A stretch of 64,000 nt of DNA from contig CBDFHW010000034.1 in the NCBI GenBank assembly GCA_965247815.1, positions 277,667 to 341,666 on the forward strand, in the 5' to 3' direction. A program made the position numbers and the translations under genes. This DNA comes from CBDAQA01 sp965247815 (GTDB taxonomy: Bacteria; Planctomycetota; Phycisphaerae; Tepidisphaerales; Tepidisphaeraceae). A model generated the notes under the pieces. It saw only the letters and a program-made list of their open reading frames with translations, did no database searches and was not told where the DNA came from. Position 1 is the first letter of the stretch; each line of letters starts with the position of its first letter. Shown here in pieces: positions 53,573-63,187 of this stretch.

Positions 53573-54307
53573 TCAGGCATCGACCGTGTCCGGCATCACC
53601 GCATTGTGCGCGACGTTCTGCACGTCGTCGTTCTCTTCCAAATCATCCACCAGTTTCAGGATCCGCTTGGCCGTCTCCTCGTCGACCGAAATCGTGTTGG
53701 TCGCGATGTGCGTGATCTCGGCCCCTTCGATTAGTACTTCCGCGGAGGCGATCGCGTCTTTTACCCTGTGGAAAGCCGTCGGTGTGGTAAGCACGACGAA
53801 CGCTTCCACCTCGTTCGTGACGTCTTCCGCGCCGGCTTCGAGCGCGAGCTCCATCAATTTGTCTTCGTCGGTCGCGTCGGCCTTTATCGTGATGACGCCG
53901 CGTTTGGTGAAGTTGAACGCCACCGCGCCGCTGTTGGCGAAATTACCCCCGTTTTTCTCGAAGATCATCCGGAGTTCCGACGCGGTCCTTGCCCGGTTGT
54001 TGGTCAACCCGTCGATGATGACCGCCACGCCGTTGGGGCCGTACCCTTCGTAGACGAGCGATTCGTAATTGACCATCCCCAGCTCGCCGGTCCCCTTTTT
54101 GATCGCGTTCTGGATCGTGTCCCGCGGCATGTTCGCGGCCTTAGCCTCGTCGATCGTGTACCGCAGCTGCAGGTTGTCGCGGGGGTCGCCGCCGTTCTTG
54201 GCCGCGATGATGATCTTGCGGGAGATCTTGCTCCAGATCCGCCCCCGCTTTTTATCGTTGGCACCCTTGGCCCGCTTGATTTTCGCCCAGTGACTGTGCC
54301 CGGCCAT
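53573..54307 (-). CDS. yebC: YebC/PmpR-family protein
   Basis: 244 residues with the invariant start MAGHSHWAKIKRAKGANDKK, then GGDPRDNLQLRYTIDEAKAA and NMPRDTIQNAIKKGTG, LVYEGYGPNGVAVIIDGLTN and FAVFNFTK-like VAFNFTKRGVI. YebC proteins act either as DNA-binding regulators or as ribosome-associated translation activators (TACO1 homologues). Length and motifs are standard. The 901-aa TPR lipoprotein gene lies upstream on the same strand, ending only 43 bases before the yebC start. Confidence 0.96.
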   Translation of the reverse strand: MAGHSHWAKIKRAKGANDKKRGRIWSKISRKIIIAAKNGGDPRDNLQLRYTIDEAKAANMPRDTIQNAIKKGTGELGMVNYESLVYEGYGPNGVAVIIDGLTNNRARTASELRMIFEKNGGNFANSGAVAFNFTKRGVITIKADATDEDKLMELALEAGAEDVTNEVEAFVVLTTPTAFHRVKDAIASAEVLIEGAEITHIATNTISVDEETAKRILKLVDDLEENDDVQNVAHNAVMPDTVDA

Positions 54308-54350
54308 GTTGGTTCCGTTCCTTGCGCTTGCCCGTAATCAGTTTGTAAAT

Positions 54351-57056
54351 TCACTCGTGAATCTTGTCGACGACATGCGTCTGCAGCGGCGTGCTCGCGA
54401 CGGAGGTCGACAACGCCGGGGCCACATCCACCGGCCGCTTCGCTTCCACCTGTCGTATTTTCTGCAGCAGTTGCAACCGAAGCTGCTTCAGATCGTCCCG
54501 CGTCGTCGGCCGGTCTCCGAGGCCTTTTAAGGACTGTTGCCAGGTTTGTTTAGCGTCGTCAGCGCGGGTCAATCGGTATAGTGTGTCACCGAGATGGTCC
54601 AGCACTGCCGGGTCCGGGACCGGCCCGACCGCCAGTTCGAGTTGTTTCCTCGCCTGTTCGAATTGCCCGCGTTTGTACAGCACCCAACCAAGGCTGTCGA
54701 GAAATGACTGGTTGTCCGGTTCGGCCTCCACGGCCCGGCGGATCAGCGTCTCGGCGTCGCTCAAATTCCTTCCGTCGTTGGCCCACTGAAATCCAAGGTC
54801 GTTGCACGCCGCCGCGTGCGCCGGGTCGGACTCGATCACCTGAACGAGCAGGTCCTCGGCCGTCTGTTTCTGGTCCATCGAGCTGTAGAGTGACGCCACA
54901 GAATACAACAGGTCCGCGTCCCCGGTCACGGCCGCACGCGTCGTGTCCAGCAGGCGGACGGCGTCGGGTTTTCGTTTCTGCTCGACGTACAGATTGACCA
55001 GCCGGCCGACCAGCTCCACGTCCCGCGGTCGACTCGCGCAGGCTTCTTCGAGCTTCAGAACCAGTTTGTCGACCCGGCCCTGTTCGGTGTAGTACGAGCT
55101 GAGCCCGGCGTAGATCCCCTCGTCGTCGGGGTCTTCGGCGAACAGCCGAAGCAGTTGCGTTTCGGCCTCCCGCGTCTGTCCCAACTTGGCATCCAGCCTG
55201 GCCTGAGCGATCCGCGCCGGCACGCTCTGCGGGTCGTTCTGCAGCCAGCTGGTCAACACTTTGTTCACCTGCTCCAGCGATGCAGTGCCGGGCGCGGCGT
55301 AATACCGGAACAATGCCAGGTACCCGTCTTCGAACATTGGGAAATCGGCCGTCAGCTTCCACAGATCCTGCTCGTACCGGGCGTCGTGCCCCTTCAATCG
55401 TCTGGACTCGATTCCCGCCAACTTCAACCCGGGCGACCTGCCTCCGAGTTTTTCCGCCGATGCAAACGCCTTCGCCGCGTCGTCATTTCTGCCCTGAGCC
55501 ACCAGCACGCGCCCGCGCAATTCCTCGGCCAAAGCGGGCGAGCCCTCCGGCGGAAGCGAGCCAATCAGCTGGTCACACGTCTGCTTTTGCTGCTCGGGAG
55601 TAAGATCCGGCCGCGTCCAGATATGGACGATCGCTTCTCGAAACGCGGGTTCAAAAATCGGCCTCAACCGGGTAGCCCGGTCGATCGAAGAACGCATTAT
55701 GCCGGGCCGTTCGTCGGCTCCGGCCTGGATCGCGATCAGCAGATATTTTGCGGGCTGTTGTGCGGCGGGAACTGAAATCGCTGACACTGATTCGATCGTC
55801 AGTCGGCCCGGTCGGTTGGCTTGGAATAGCTCTAACCACAAGGGTTCGAGATTACTCAGCGCGTCGGGGTTCTGCGCCAGCGTGGCGATCAGCAATTGCG
55901 CGGCCGACGTGTTCGGTTCGTTCGTCTGCCGATAGATTCCGAACAACCGCCGGGCCAGCCGGACGTCGCCGCGTGATCGCTGCCAGGCTGACTCCAGCAA
56001 CCGCACCGCCTCCAGCGCCCGGTCGTCGGCCAACAAGGTGTCAGCCAACGCAAACAGCACCGCCTGGTTATTCGGTCGCGACCGACTCAGTTTCTTCAGC
56101 TCGGCAATTTCACCTTTGTGAATATTCAGAATTCGGCACACATCCCGCAGCACCTCGATCGATGCCGGTGTTGCCTGATCGCGGACGATCAGGTCGACCG
56201 ATTTTTGCAACGCCTGTTGGCGGCGATTGAGCCTCGCAAGGTCGCGGGCGACCCGCGCCTGCAGTTCGAAGTTCTCCGGCTCGTGATCCGCCGCCGGCTC
56301 GAACGCCTTCACGGCCTGATCGTAATCACCGTGCTTTTCCAGCAGCTCGCCGATCTGGATGTACAGCGTCTCGACCCGGTCGATCAGCACCCCGAGGTCG
56401 GTATTCTGCCGGAGCGACGTCGTCGGGTTCGCCAGCCGGTGCAGCACCGAAACGTATTGGTCCAGCGCCGCCCGGTCATATCCCAACTGCCGGAGCGTGC
56501 GTGCCAGCAGGTAATCCGCGACCGCGGCCGCGCCGTCGTCTGTTGAATAATCGGTCGTCTGAATCGCCAACCGAAGGTGCGGAAGCGCGGCCTCGGTCTC
56601 TCCCTTGCTCAGGTACAAACGCCCGAGCTCCGTCTGCAAGTCCAGATGATCCGGGTCGAGCGCTGCTGCTTTTTCGAAACTGGTGATCGCCTCGTCGTCG
56701 GCATTCCCCGCCGCGACGTACGCCAGCCCGAGTTCGTACCGCAAGTCGAACCGGTAGGGGTCTAATGCGATCGCCTGACGCAAAAGATCGATCGCCGCCT
56801 GCGGTTGGTTTTTTAAATACAGGTCGCGAGCCCGGGCGAACAATTCGACGGCGGCCATCGAAGGCCGCGACGTCGGTTGCGACCCCGCGGGGGCGAGCTT
56901 CGGCACCGGTGTGATCGCGGCCAACGTCAGCTGCGCTTTCGCTTCGTCGGCCGACACGGGCCCGGCCGGGTAGACCGGCGGCGGTTGTCGATTGGACGCA
57001 CAGCCGGTCGCCACCGCCATCGCGAACGCGAGAAAATTTCGCCGACACACCCGCAT
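54351..57056 (-). CDS. Large TPR lipoprotein
   Basis: 901 residues. A basic lipoprotein signal (MRVCRRNFLAFAMAVATGCA, lipobox VATGC, Cys 19) is followed by a Pro-rich linker and then tetratricopeptide repeats through the whole protein: AAIDLLRQAIALDPYRFDLR, ALPHLRLAIQTTDYS, YDQAVKAFEPAADHEPENFE, DLLVQVIESDPAHAAACNDL, SFLDSLGWVLYKRGQFEQAR. Ends in LQLLQKIRQVEAKRPVDVAP. Long TPR lipoproteins often scaffold envelope complexes or polysaccharide export (PelB/BcsC-like), but no specific motif decides. It is transcribed toward yebC, 43 bases away. Confidence 0.8.
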   Translation of the reverse strand: MRVCRRNFLAFAMAVATGCASNRQPPPVYPAGPVSADEAKAQLTLAAITPVPKLAPAGSQPTSRPSMAAVELFARARDLYLKNQPQAAIDLLRQAIALDPYRFDLRYELGLAYVAAGNADDEAITSFEKAAALDPDHLDLQTELGRLYLSKGETEAALPHLRLAIQTTDYSTDDGAAAVADYLLARTLRQLGYDRAALDQYVSVLHRLANPTTSLRQNTDLGVLIDRVETLYIQIGELLEKHGDYDQAVKAFEPAADHEPENFELQARVARDLARLNRRQQALQKSVDLIVRDQATPASIEVLRDVCRILNIHKGEIAELKKLSRSRPNNQAVLFALADTLLADDRALEAVRLLESAWQRSRGDVRLARRLFGIYRQTNEPNTSAAQLLIATLAQNPDALSNLEPLWLELFQANRPGRLTIESVSAISVPAAQQPAKYLLIAIQAGADERPGIMRSSIDRATRLRPIFEPAFREAIVHIWTRPDLTPEQQKQTCDQLIGSLPPEGSPALAEELRGRVLVAQGRNDDAAKAFASAEKLGGRSPGLKLAGIESRRLKGHDARYEQDLWKLTADFPMFEDGYLALFRYYAAPGTASLEQVNKVLTSWLQNDPQSVPARIAQARLDAKLGQTREAETQLLRLFAEDPDDEGIYAGLSSYYTEQGRVDKLVLKLEEACASRPRDVELVGRLVNLYVEQKRKPDAVRLLDTTRAAVTGDADLLYSVASLYSSMDQKQTAEDLLVQVIESDPAHAAACNDLGFQWANDGRNLSDAETLIRRAVEAEPDNQSFLDSLGWVLYKRGQFEQARKQLELAVGPVPDPAVLDHLGDTLYRLTRADDAKQTWQQSLKGLGDRPTTRDDLKQLRLQLLQKIRQVEAKRPVDVAPALSTSVASTPLQTHVVDKIHE

Positions 57057-57146
57057 GCCCGCGATTGTAGCTCAGAACCGCCGTGGCGCTTAGCCCGCAA
57101 TCATCGCTGTCGGCCTAGACCCGGATGTCGATCACGATTCCGGATC

Positions 57147-59885
57147 TCACGAAATCTGCCGACTCCCGAAACTAACGCCCGTCACCGTCTTCCCCGCCGC
57201 GACGGTGATCGTGTACCCCGCCGGTGTGGTCTTCTGCCAATGGCTCACCTGGCTTTGACGAACGTGATACACGCCCGGCGCGAGGTTGGGGATCGTGAAC
57301 TCGCCGGCGGCGTTGGTCGACACTTTCAAGTCCGCATTGTCATATTTACCGTCGTTGTCGACGTCGACATAGCAGGTCCAGTTCAGCGGGTGATCCCCCG
57401 CGTCGCGCTTCCCGTTGCCGTTGGTGTCGTAAAACATGGACCCGGTGATAGTGCCGGCGTCATTATTGGTGTCCACAGCCACCACGTTGGCAGTTTCAAA
57501 GCTAAACCCGCCCGTGAGCAGCAGACGTCCCGACGAATCCAACGCGGCAATCGAATCCACGGTCGGAGTGCGTCCCGCTCTTCCCATGACCGGCAACGTC
57601 GGGCCCACAGACACTGATCCGCCTGTGCCGAACGTCTTATCTAGCTGCCCGGTTGCGGAGAAACGAGTGACCAGGGTCGTATCACCCCCAACGGATGCCG
57701 GCCCGTCGAATTGCCCATTGGTCGTTGTGAGCAACAGCTTTCCGTCCGGTTGCTGGAGAAGAGTTGGGGCAACGAAGGCGAGTGAAGTACGGCTGGACAC
57801 CGTGCCCTGCGATCCGAATTGAGTTCGAATCGATCCGTCAGGATTCAAAGCGATAACCTGCACCACTCCAGAGAACTGTGTGCCCGGAAGCAGCACTGTC
57901 TCGACAAGCAGAATCGTCCCACCCGGCTCGGCGAGAATCTGGTCTGGAATGACCGGCAAGAATAATGCACCCGAGATTACCTTGCCGCCGACTCCGAACT
58001 TGGTATCGGCGGCACCATTCAGGTTGTATCGATATTCCGCCGTGAAAGTGCCTCCCAGATCGCTGTCGGAAAAGTACGTGTCGACTACGATCTTCCCGTC
58101 AGGTTGAACTCCAAACGAGGCCCCCTCAGAGTTCCCGCCGGCGAATAATGGTCCGAGCTTGAAGGAAGGGTCAACACTCCCATTCGCGTTCAGCCGATAG
58201 AGCGTCTTTTCAGTTCCAATCAGTAATTTGCCTTTCTGCACCAGCAGAGACGGCCCCGATCCCGTATATGGCGCAGTGCTGCCGCTGTCGTTTTGAATCA
58301 GGACGATTCCGCTCTTGCCGAACGTTGGATCGAGCGTGCCGTTGGTGTTGTATCGGACGACGGCGAACGCGTTAGCGGGCAGGCCGGTGGTCGCCGTGTT
58401 GCCGACCGAGCCAGCGGCGACCAGCTTGCCGTCGGGCATCAGCCGTAGCGATACGTTTTGCGCGTCCATGCCGATGAATGCGGTACGCACGACGCCTGCC
58501 GATCCGAACGACTCATCGACCGACCCGTCGACGTTGTAACGGGTAAGATAGAACGCTTCGCCTCCGTCTACCGATATGCCCGCGGCGATTACTTTTCGGT
58601 TGGTCTGGACAACGACAGCTTGGAAACGGAAAGGGACGGTCGCGACCGAAAGCGAATCGAGAACGCCACCAATACCGAACGACGCATCGAGCGTCCCCGT
58701 GGCCGTAAGCTTGATAGCCGCAACGCCGGCAACTGTGTTGCCGGCATCACCGCTGACTAGATACCCGCCGGAGCTGGTCGGAATAATGTGAACATTGTTG
58801 GCAGTATTAAATGGAACGAGCGACGTGCTCACCGCACCGGCGACTCCGGTCGATGAGTAATGGATTACGGCATAAGCGGACGGCAGAGTATTCGAGTAAT
58901 AACCGCCGAGCAGGACGCTGGCGTCCTGCTCCACGGCCAGATCACGGTTCATCGTCGTCACGGGCAGGAAGCTTGGATCTGGCGAGCCATTGGATTTTAA
59001 TCGGGAAACTTTGAATGTAACTTGTCTGAAGTTGTCCACCGCGACCGTGTTACTGATCAGCAGTGCTCCGTTCGGCGCGACTGCGTCTAGTTTCAATGGA
59101 AGAGCGGTCGAGTAGATCCCATTCGAGCCGAAGGACGAGTCGACCGATCCGTTTGTGTGCAGCAGGTGAATCGTGTCCGTAGAGCCGTCGCCCAAGTTCG
59201 CGGTCGTTGCGACGAGGAGCTCGCCGGCAGGGGTAACGAATACTTTGGTCGTGCGGTCGCCATCGATAAAGCTGACGATGCCGTTGGTCCCGAAAGTTGG
59301 CTCTACATTTCCGGCAGCCGTCAGACGGATCAGATCTGCTTCTGGCGTGTTGCCGGATGTCCCTCCGCCGACGAGGATTTGATTTCCGTCGAAGCTCAAA
59401 GCATCCGGGAAAAAGGTGTCAGGCAACGACGCCTCGCCGTTCTGGCCGAACGTGGGATCGAGTTTTCCGTTGGCGTCGAGCTGAAAAACGACGTGCTGCA
59501 ACGAAGTGCCGGCAATCGCAATCTTCCCCCCGGCTGATTCGGCAATCGCGACTGGAACGATACCGGCAGCCAGAAAAAGTTTGCCGTTAATCCCGAACGA
59601 CGGATCGAGTCGGCCGTTTGCCAGAAATCGCAGCACATCGAGTCTTTGTCCGGAAGCAAGGGATTCGTCCGCGGCTATCAGGAGCCTGCCGTCACCCTGG
59701 AGCAATGACACTGAATTATAGTATCGAGGTTGCGCGGGGCCTGCCGGCGTTGACACATATCCCCCCGTGCCGAACGTCGGGTCGAGTCCGCCGCTGAAGA
59801 ACGTTCGAGGTTCGAGGGGTTCGAGACGCGCGTTCCGGGAGCCCGTGATAATGCTTTGACTGCGTTTCATTGAAAAACCCGCCAT
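57147..59885 (-). CDS. Delta-60 repeat surface protein with LEPR head and SdrD-B-like C-terminal domain
   Basis: 912 residues. The head (MKRSQSII, then ARLEPLEPRTFFSGGLDP) is the planctomycete LEPR-type export motif. Thirteen delta-60 repeats follow, each of the form G-x-x-D-x-x-F-G-x-x-G (GRLDPSFGINGKL, GKLDPTFGQNGEA, GTLDASFGIGGVL, GQLDKTFGTGGSV). The C-terminal domain is a Cna-B/SdrD-B-like fold (GSMFYDTNGNGKRDAGDHPL, VDVDNDGKYDNADLKVST, GEFTIPNLAPGVYHVRQ) and ends VSHWQKTTPAGYTITV. It is a tandem paralogue of the gene at 60150. Probably an exported, calcium-binding surface propeller; the function is unknown. Confidence 0.85.
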   Translation of the reverse strand: MAGFSMKRSQSIITGSRNARLEPLEPRTFFSGGLDPTFGTGGYVSTPAGPAQPRYYNSVSLLQGDGRLLIAADESLASGQRLDVLRFLANGRLDPSFGINGKLFLAAGIVPVAIAESAGGKIAIAGTSLQHVVFQLDANGKLDPTFGQNGEASLPDTFFPDALSFDGNQILVGGGTSGNTPEADLIRLTAAGNVEPTFGTNGIVSFIDGDRTTKVFVTPAGELLVATTANLGDGSTDTIHLLHTNGSVDSSFGSNGIYSTALPLKLDAVAPNGALLISNTVAVDNFRQVTFKVSRLKSNGSPDPSFLPVTTMNRDLAVEQDASVLLGGYYSNTLPSAYAVIHYSSTGVAGAVSTSLVPFNTANNVHIIPTSSGGYLVSGDAGNTVAGVAAIKLTATGTLDASFGIGGVLDSLSVATVPFRFQAVVVQTNRKVIAAGISVDGGEAFYLTRYNVDGSVDESFGSAGVVRTAFIGMDAQNVSLRLMPDGKLVAAGSVGNTATTGLPANAFAVVRYNTNGTLDPTFGKSGIVLIQNDSGSTAPYTGSGPSLLVQKGKLLIGTEKTLYRLNANGSVDPSFKLGPLFAGGNSEGASFGVQPDGKIVVDTYFSDSDLGGTFTAEYRYNLNGAADTKFGVGGKVISGALFLPVIPDQILAEPGGTILLVETVLLPGTQFSGVVQVIALNPDGSIRTQFGSQGTVSSRTSLAFVAPTLLQQPDGKLLLTTTNGQFDGPASVGGDTTLVTRFSATGQLDKTFGTGGSVSVGPTLPVMGRAGRTPTVDSIAALDSSGRLLLTGGFSFETANVVAVDTNNDAGTITGSMFYDTNGNGKRDAGDHPLNWTCYVDVDNDGKYDNADLKVSTNAAGEFTIPNLAPGVYHVRQSQVSHWQKTTPAGYTITVAAGKTVTGVSFGSRQIS

Positions 59886-60149
59886 TTGATTCGAGCGGCG
59901 CGGTCGGAGAATAAGAGCTCACACGCACCCGATCCGATCGTACCGTCTGCCAGTAGTATACCCGGCACCTTTTTAAAAGGTGCTAATTAGCAAAGCCAAG
60001 CCGACGACGACCGGAAGGGTCGCGTGCGTACGTTGATTTGTAAGCCATCATTCCAGCTTTGTTGAGGCTGCATTCGCCTCAAAGAAACAAACTAAGCCTG
60101 GCATCGCGCGTCGCAACGTCGGTTCAGTTCGCGACGACTCAAAGAACGC

Positions 60150-62832
60150 TTAGCCAATCAGTTGGCTGCCAAACGTGATGCCGCTCGTTGTCTTTCCCTG
60201 TGTCACGGCGACGGTGTACTCCGCCGGCGTCGTTTTCTGCCAATGACTCACCTGGCTCTGGCGGATGTGGTATACGCCCGGCGTGAGGTTCGCGATCGTG
60301 AACTCACCGGCGGCGTTGGTCGATACTTTCATGTCGGCGTTGTCGTACTTCCCGTCGTTGTCGACGTCGACATAGCACGTCCAGTTCAGCGGGTGTTCCC
60401 CCGCGTCGCGCTTCCCGTTGCCGTTGGCGTCGTAGAACATGGACCCGGTGATACGGCCGGCGTCGTTGTTGGTGTCGATGGCGTACAGATTCGGAACCTT
60501 CGTGAAGAACGCGGGACCTTGACTGCCGCCGGCCAGATACAGTCGGCCGCTGCGATCCAACGCCGCGACGGCCCCAATGGTGATGCCGTTTCCCGTGTCA
60601 GAAATCGGCGCGGTCGCAATCAGCGTCTGCGTGCCGGCGGTCCCGAATGTCCTATCAAGTGTGCCGGTCTTCGAGTACCGGCTGACTTTGACGCCATGGG
60701 GCTGGCCCGGTGACAAATCCGTTGCTTGTGTGACAAGCAACTGGCCGTCGGGTTGCTGAACCAGTGAAACCGTCCGTCCCTGGAAAATCGATCGTTCGCC
60801 AGGCTTGATGGCGACCGCACCTCGGACGCCGAATGTGGTGTCGACCGTTCCGTCGCCGTTCAGGGCATTCAATCCATAACCACCGACCGCGCGGATGCCG
60901 TCGCCGTTCGGGCCGTCGAGTTCGACGATGGTTCCGTCGGCTTCCGCGATCAACTGTTCGGGCGCACCGGTGCCGTTCCAGGTCACCGTGCCGTGGCCAC
61001 CGAAGGAAGTGTCGAGTGCACCATTCGAACTGTATCGTTTGATCGTCTCGATACTGCCGAACCCGACGCCGGGGGTTTCGATATCAACGAGAATCTTGCC
61101 GTCCGGTTGGACGGCAAAGACCTGCCCGCCGGCAACGCCGGTAAGGAAGGTCGCGTCAATGCCGCCTGTGGCGGGTCAGCCGCCGAACCGTGTTTTGGCT
61201 GCCGACCAGAAGCTTGCCGCTCTGCCAAAGCAGATTCGGGTTTTGATCGCCGCCGAAGGTAATCACTCCCGCGTTGCCAAACGTTTTATCAAGCGATCCG
61301 TTCGAGTTGTAGCGAACGACGGCAAACCCCGTTACCGGAAAGCTGTTGACCGAACTACCCAAGTCCCCGGCCGCGACAATCTTCCCGTCCGGTTGGACGA
61401 GCAACTCGCGAAAGGTCTGAACGTCTTGAGATCCTATCTGGGTTTCAGCCACGCCGTTGGTTCCGAACGTGGTGTCGAGCGTGCCATTGACGTTGTAGCG
61501 AGTGAGGTCGAAAACTTCGTGCGTGCCGTTGAACGCGGCACCGCCGACGACCACCTTTCGATCGGACTGGGTCGCGACGGTGTAGAACTCGGGCGGCGTT
61601 GCAGGCGCTGCTGGCTTAATCAAACCATGGTCACCGAACGAAAGATCCGGATTGCCTGTGGTCGAGATTTTCGCGATCGAAAAGCTAAAACCGTCCACAA
61701 CAATATAGCCCCCGGACGCCACAGGCAGGATCTCTGAAACGTCATGGCTCGATATTGCTGGGATGCTCGTGACTGCGTTGCTCGGGACCTGCGTTACCTC
61801 GAAAGCGACTGACTCCGGGTCGAATCCCGCGCCGACGAGCACGGTCCCGTCAGGTTCAACAGCTACCTTGTCTACAAGGCCGGTGAAAAAATTCTGCTGG
61901 CTTGGTACCCCATCGGGCGTTAATCGAGAAAGGTTCGAGTTAACGCCTGCCCCCACCGAGACCTTTGATGCAAAAGTGCTGATGATAAGCGAACCGTCAG
62001 GTGCAATCGCTTGCAAAACCACGGTCGGATCGCTGGAGTAGGAACCACCGGTGCCAAATGTAGCGTCGATCTTCCCATTCCTCTGGAACAGGTAAACGAT
62101 CGAAGAGTTGACGTTGTCAATAACGTCACTGAACGTATTGTCTTCGGCGGCAATTTCCCCGGAAGGCGTGACAAAAATGTGATTGAACTGATTAAAAAAG
62201 CCGTCCGCCGCAGGAACTGTGATGGCGCCGTGGCTCCCGAAGGTTTGATCCAATGTTCCGTCGCTGTGGAAACGTAAAATCAAACCGGAATCAGTTGAAG
62301 TTGGGATAGTCGATCCGCTGATCAAGATCTGATTGCCCTCGACTGCCAGACCCGACGGATACATCAATGCTGTCAGCGAAACCTTCCCGTTGTTGCCGAA
62401 TGAAGTGTCAAGCTTTCCTGCCGGGGTGAGTTGGTACAGCAGCTCTCCGTTGATCAAGACAACTTTCCCCGAAGCGGTCTCGGCGATTTTTGAGATATTG
62501 AGTTCGCCGCTACCAAGAGTTGCGACCCCGCCGATTCCGAAAGTGGTGTCCAACTGTCCGTTGGTCAGGTAGCGGCGAACTTCGAGAGTCGCCGGGCCGT
62601 TGCCCAAATGCTTATTACTGGCAAACAAAAGCTTCCCGTCACTTTGTAGCGCCGCGCCAGTGTCGTCATAAAAAGCAATTGCTGGTGCAGCCCGCCCGAC
62701 GACATACCCGCCGGTGCCGAACGTCGGATCAAGTCCGCCGCTGAAAAGGATTCGATTTTCGAGGGGTTCGAGATGGGCGTACCGGGAGCCCGAGACGATG
62801 TTCTGCTTGCGTTTCATGGAGATGCCCGCCAT
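60150..62832 (-). pseudogene. Tandem paralogue of the delta-60 protein, broken by a frameshift
   Basis: The same layout as its neighbour: head YAHLEPLENRILFSGGLDPT, thirteen delta-60 repeats, and a C-terminal SdrD-B-like domain (GSMFYDANGNGKRDAGEHPL, then VSHWQKTTPAEYTVAV). Frame 1 (from ATG 62832) ends at 61156 with VRRLTRHRRH; the second frame carries on with GGIDATFLTGVAGGQVFAV and then runs to 60150. The switch falls at a CCC run (minus strand, near 61173-61175): removing one C gives RRLTATGGIDATF, which aligns with YRLNANGSVDPSF of the paralogue. So either a recent frameshift or a sequence error. Confidence 0.83.
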
Positions 62833-63187
62833 TGGAATGGATCGGTGCGGACAGTCTCCGGAGCTTGCACGCTGCCGAGGTGTCCGTCACTGTCGGTGGA
62901 ACTATACCACGCCTTCGAAAACGCCCGAGTCCGGGCAACATCCTGCATTCAGACCCCGCTGCATTGTCTACAGGCCACACATCCTCATAACGCAAGTATG
63001 TGAGTTGGCTTAGCGCTTTCCGATCGTGAAAAGATTGACATGGAATTTCGACGGCTGTGGCAGTTGCTTTTGCTATTGACAGCGTACGCCATCGAAAGAC
63101 GCGAAAAGATCGGTACCGGGCCGTCAACGGCGGGCAGCCGGGGCGGGTATCGTCATTGACGTTGTCACCCTCAGTTAATTCACCGTT
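62833..63187. other. Divergent promoter region without a gene
   Basis: 355 bases between the paralogue (minus strand) and the membrane protein gene (plus strand). No open frame of note and no hairpin stands out. It should contain promoters for both directions, but no box is clear enough to name. Confidence 0.4.
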
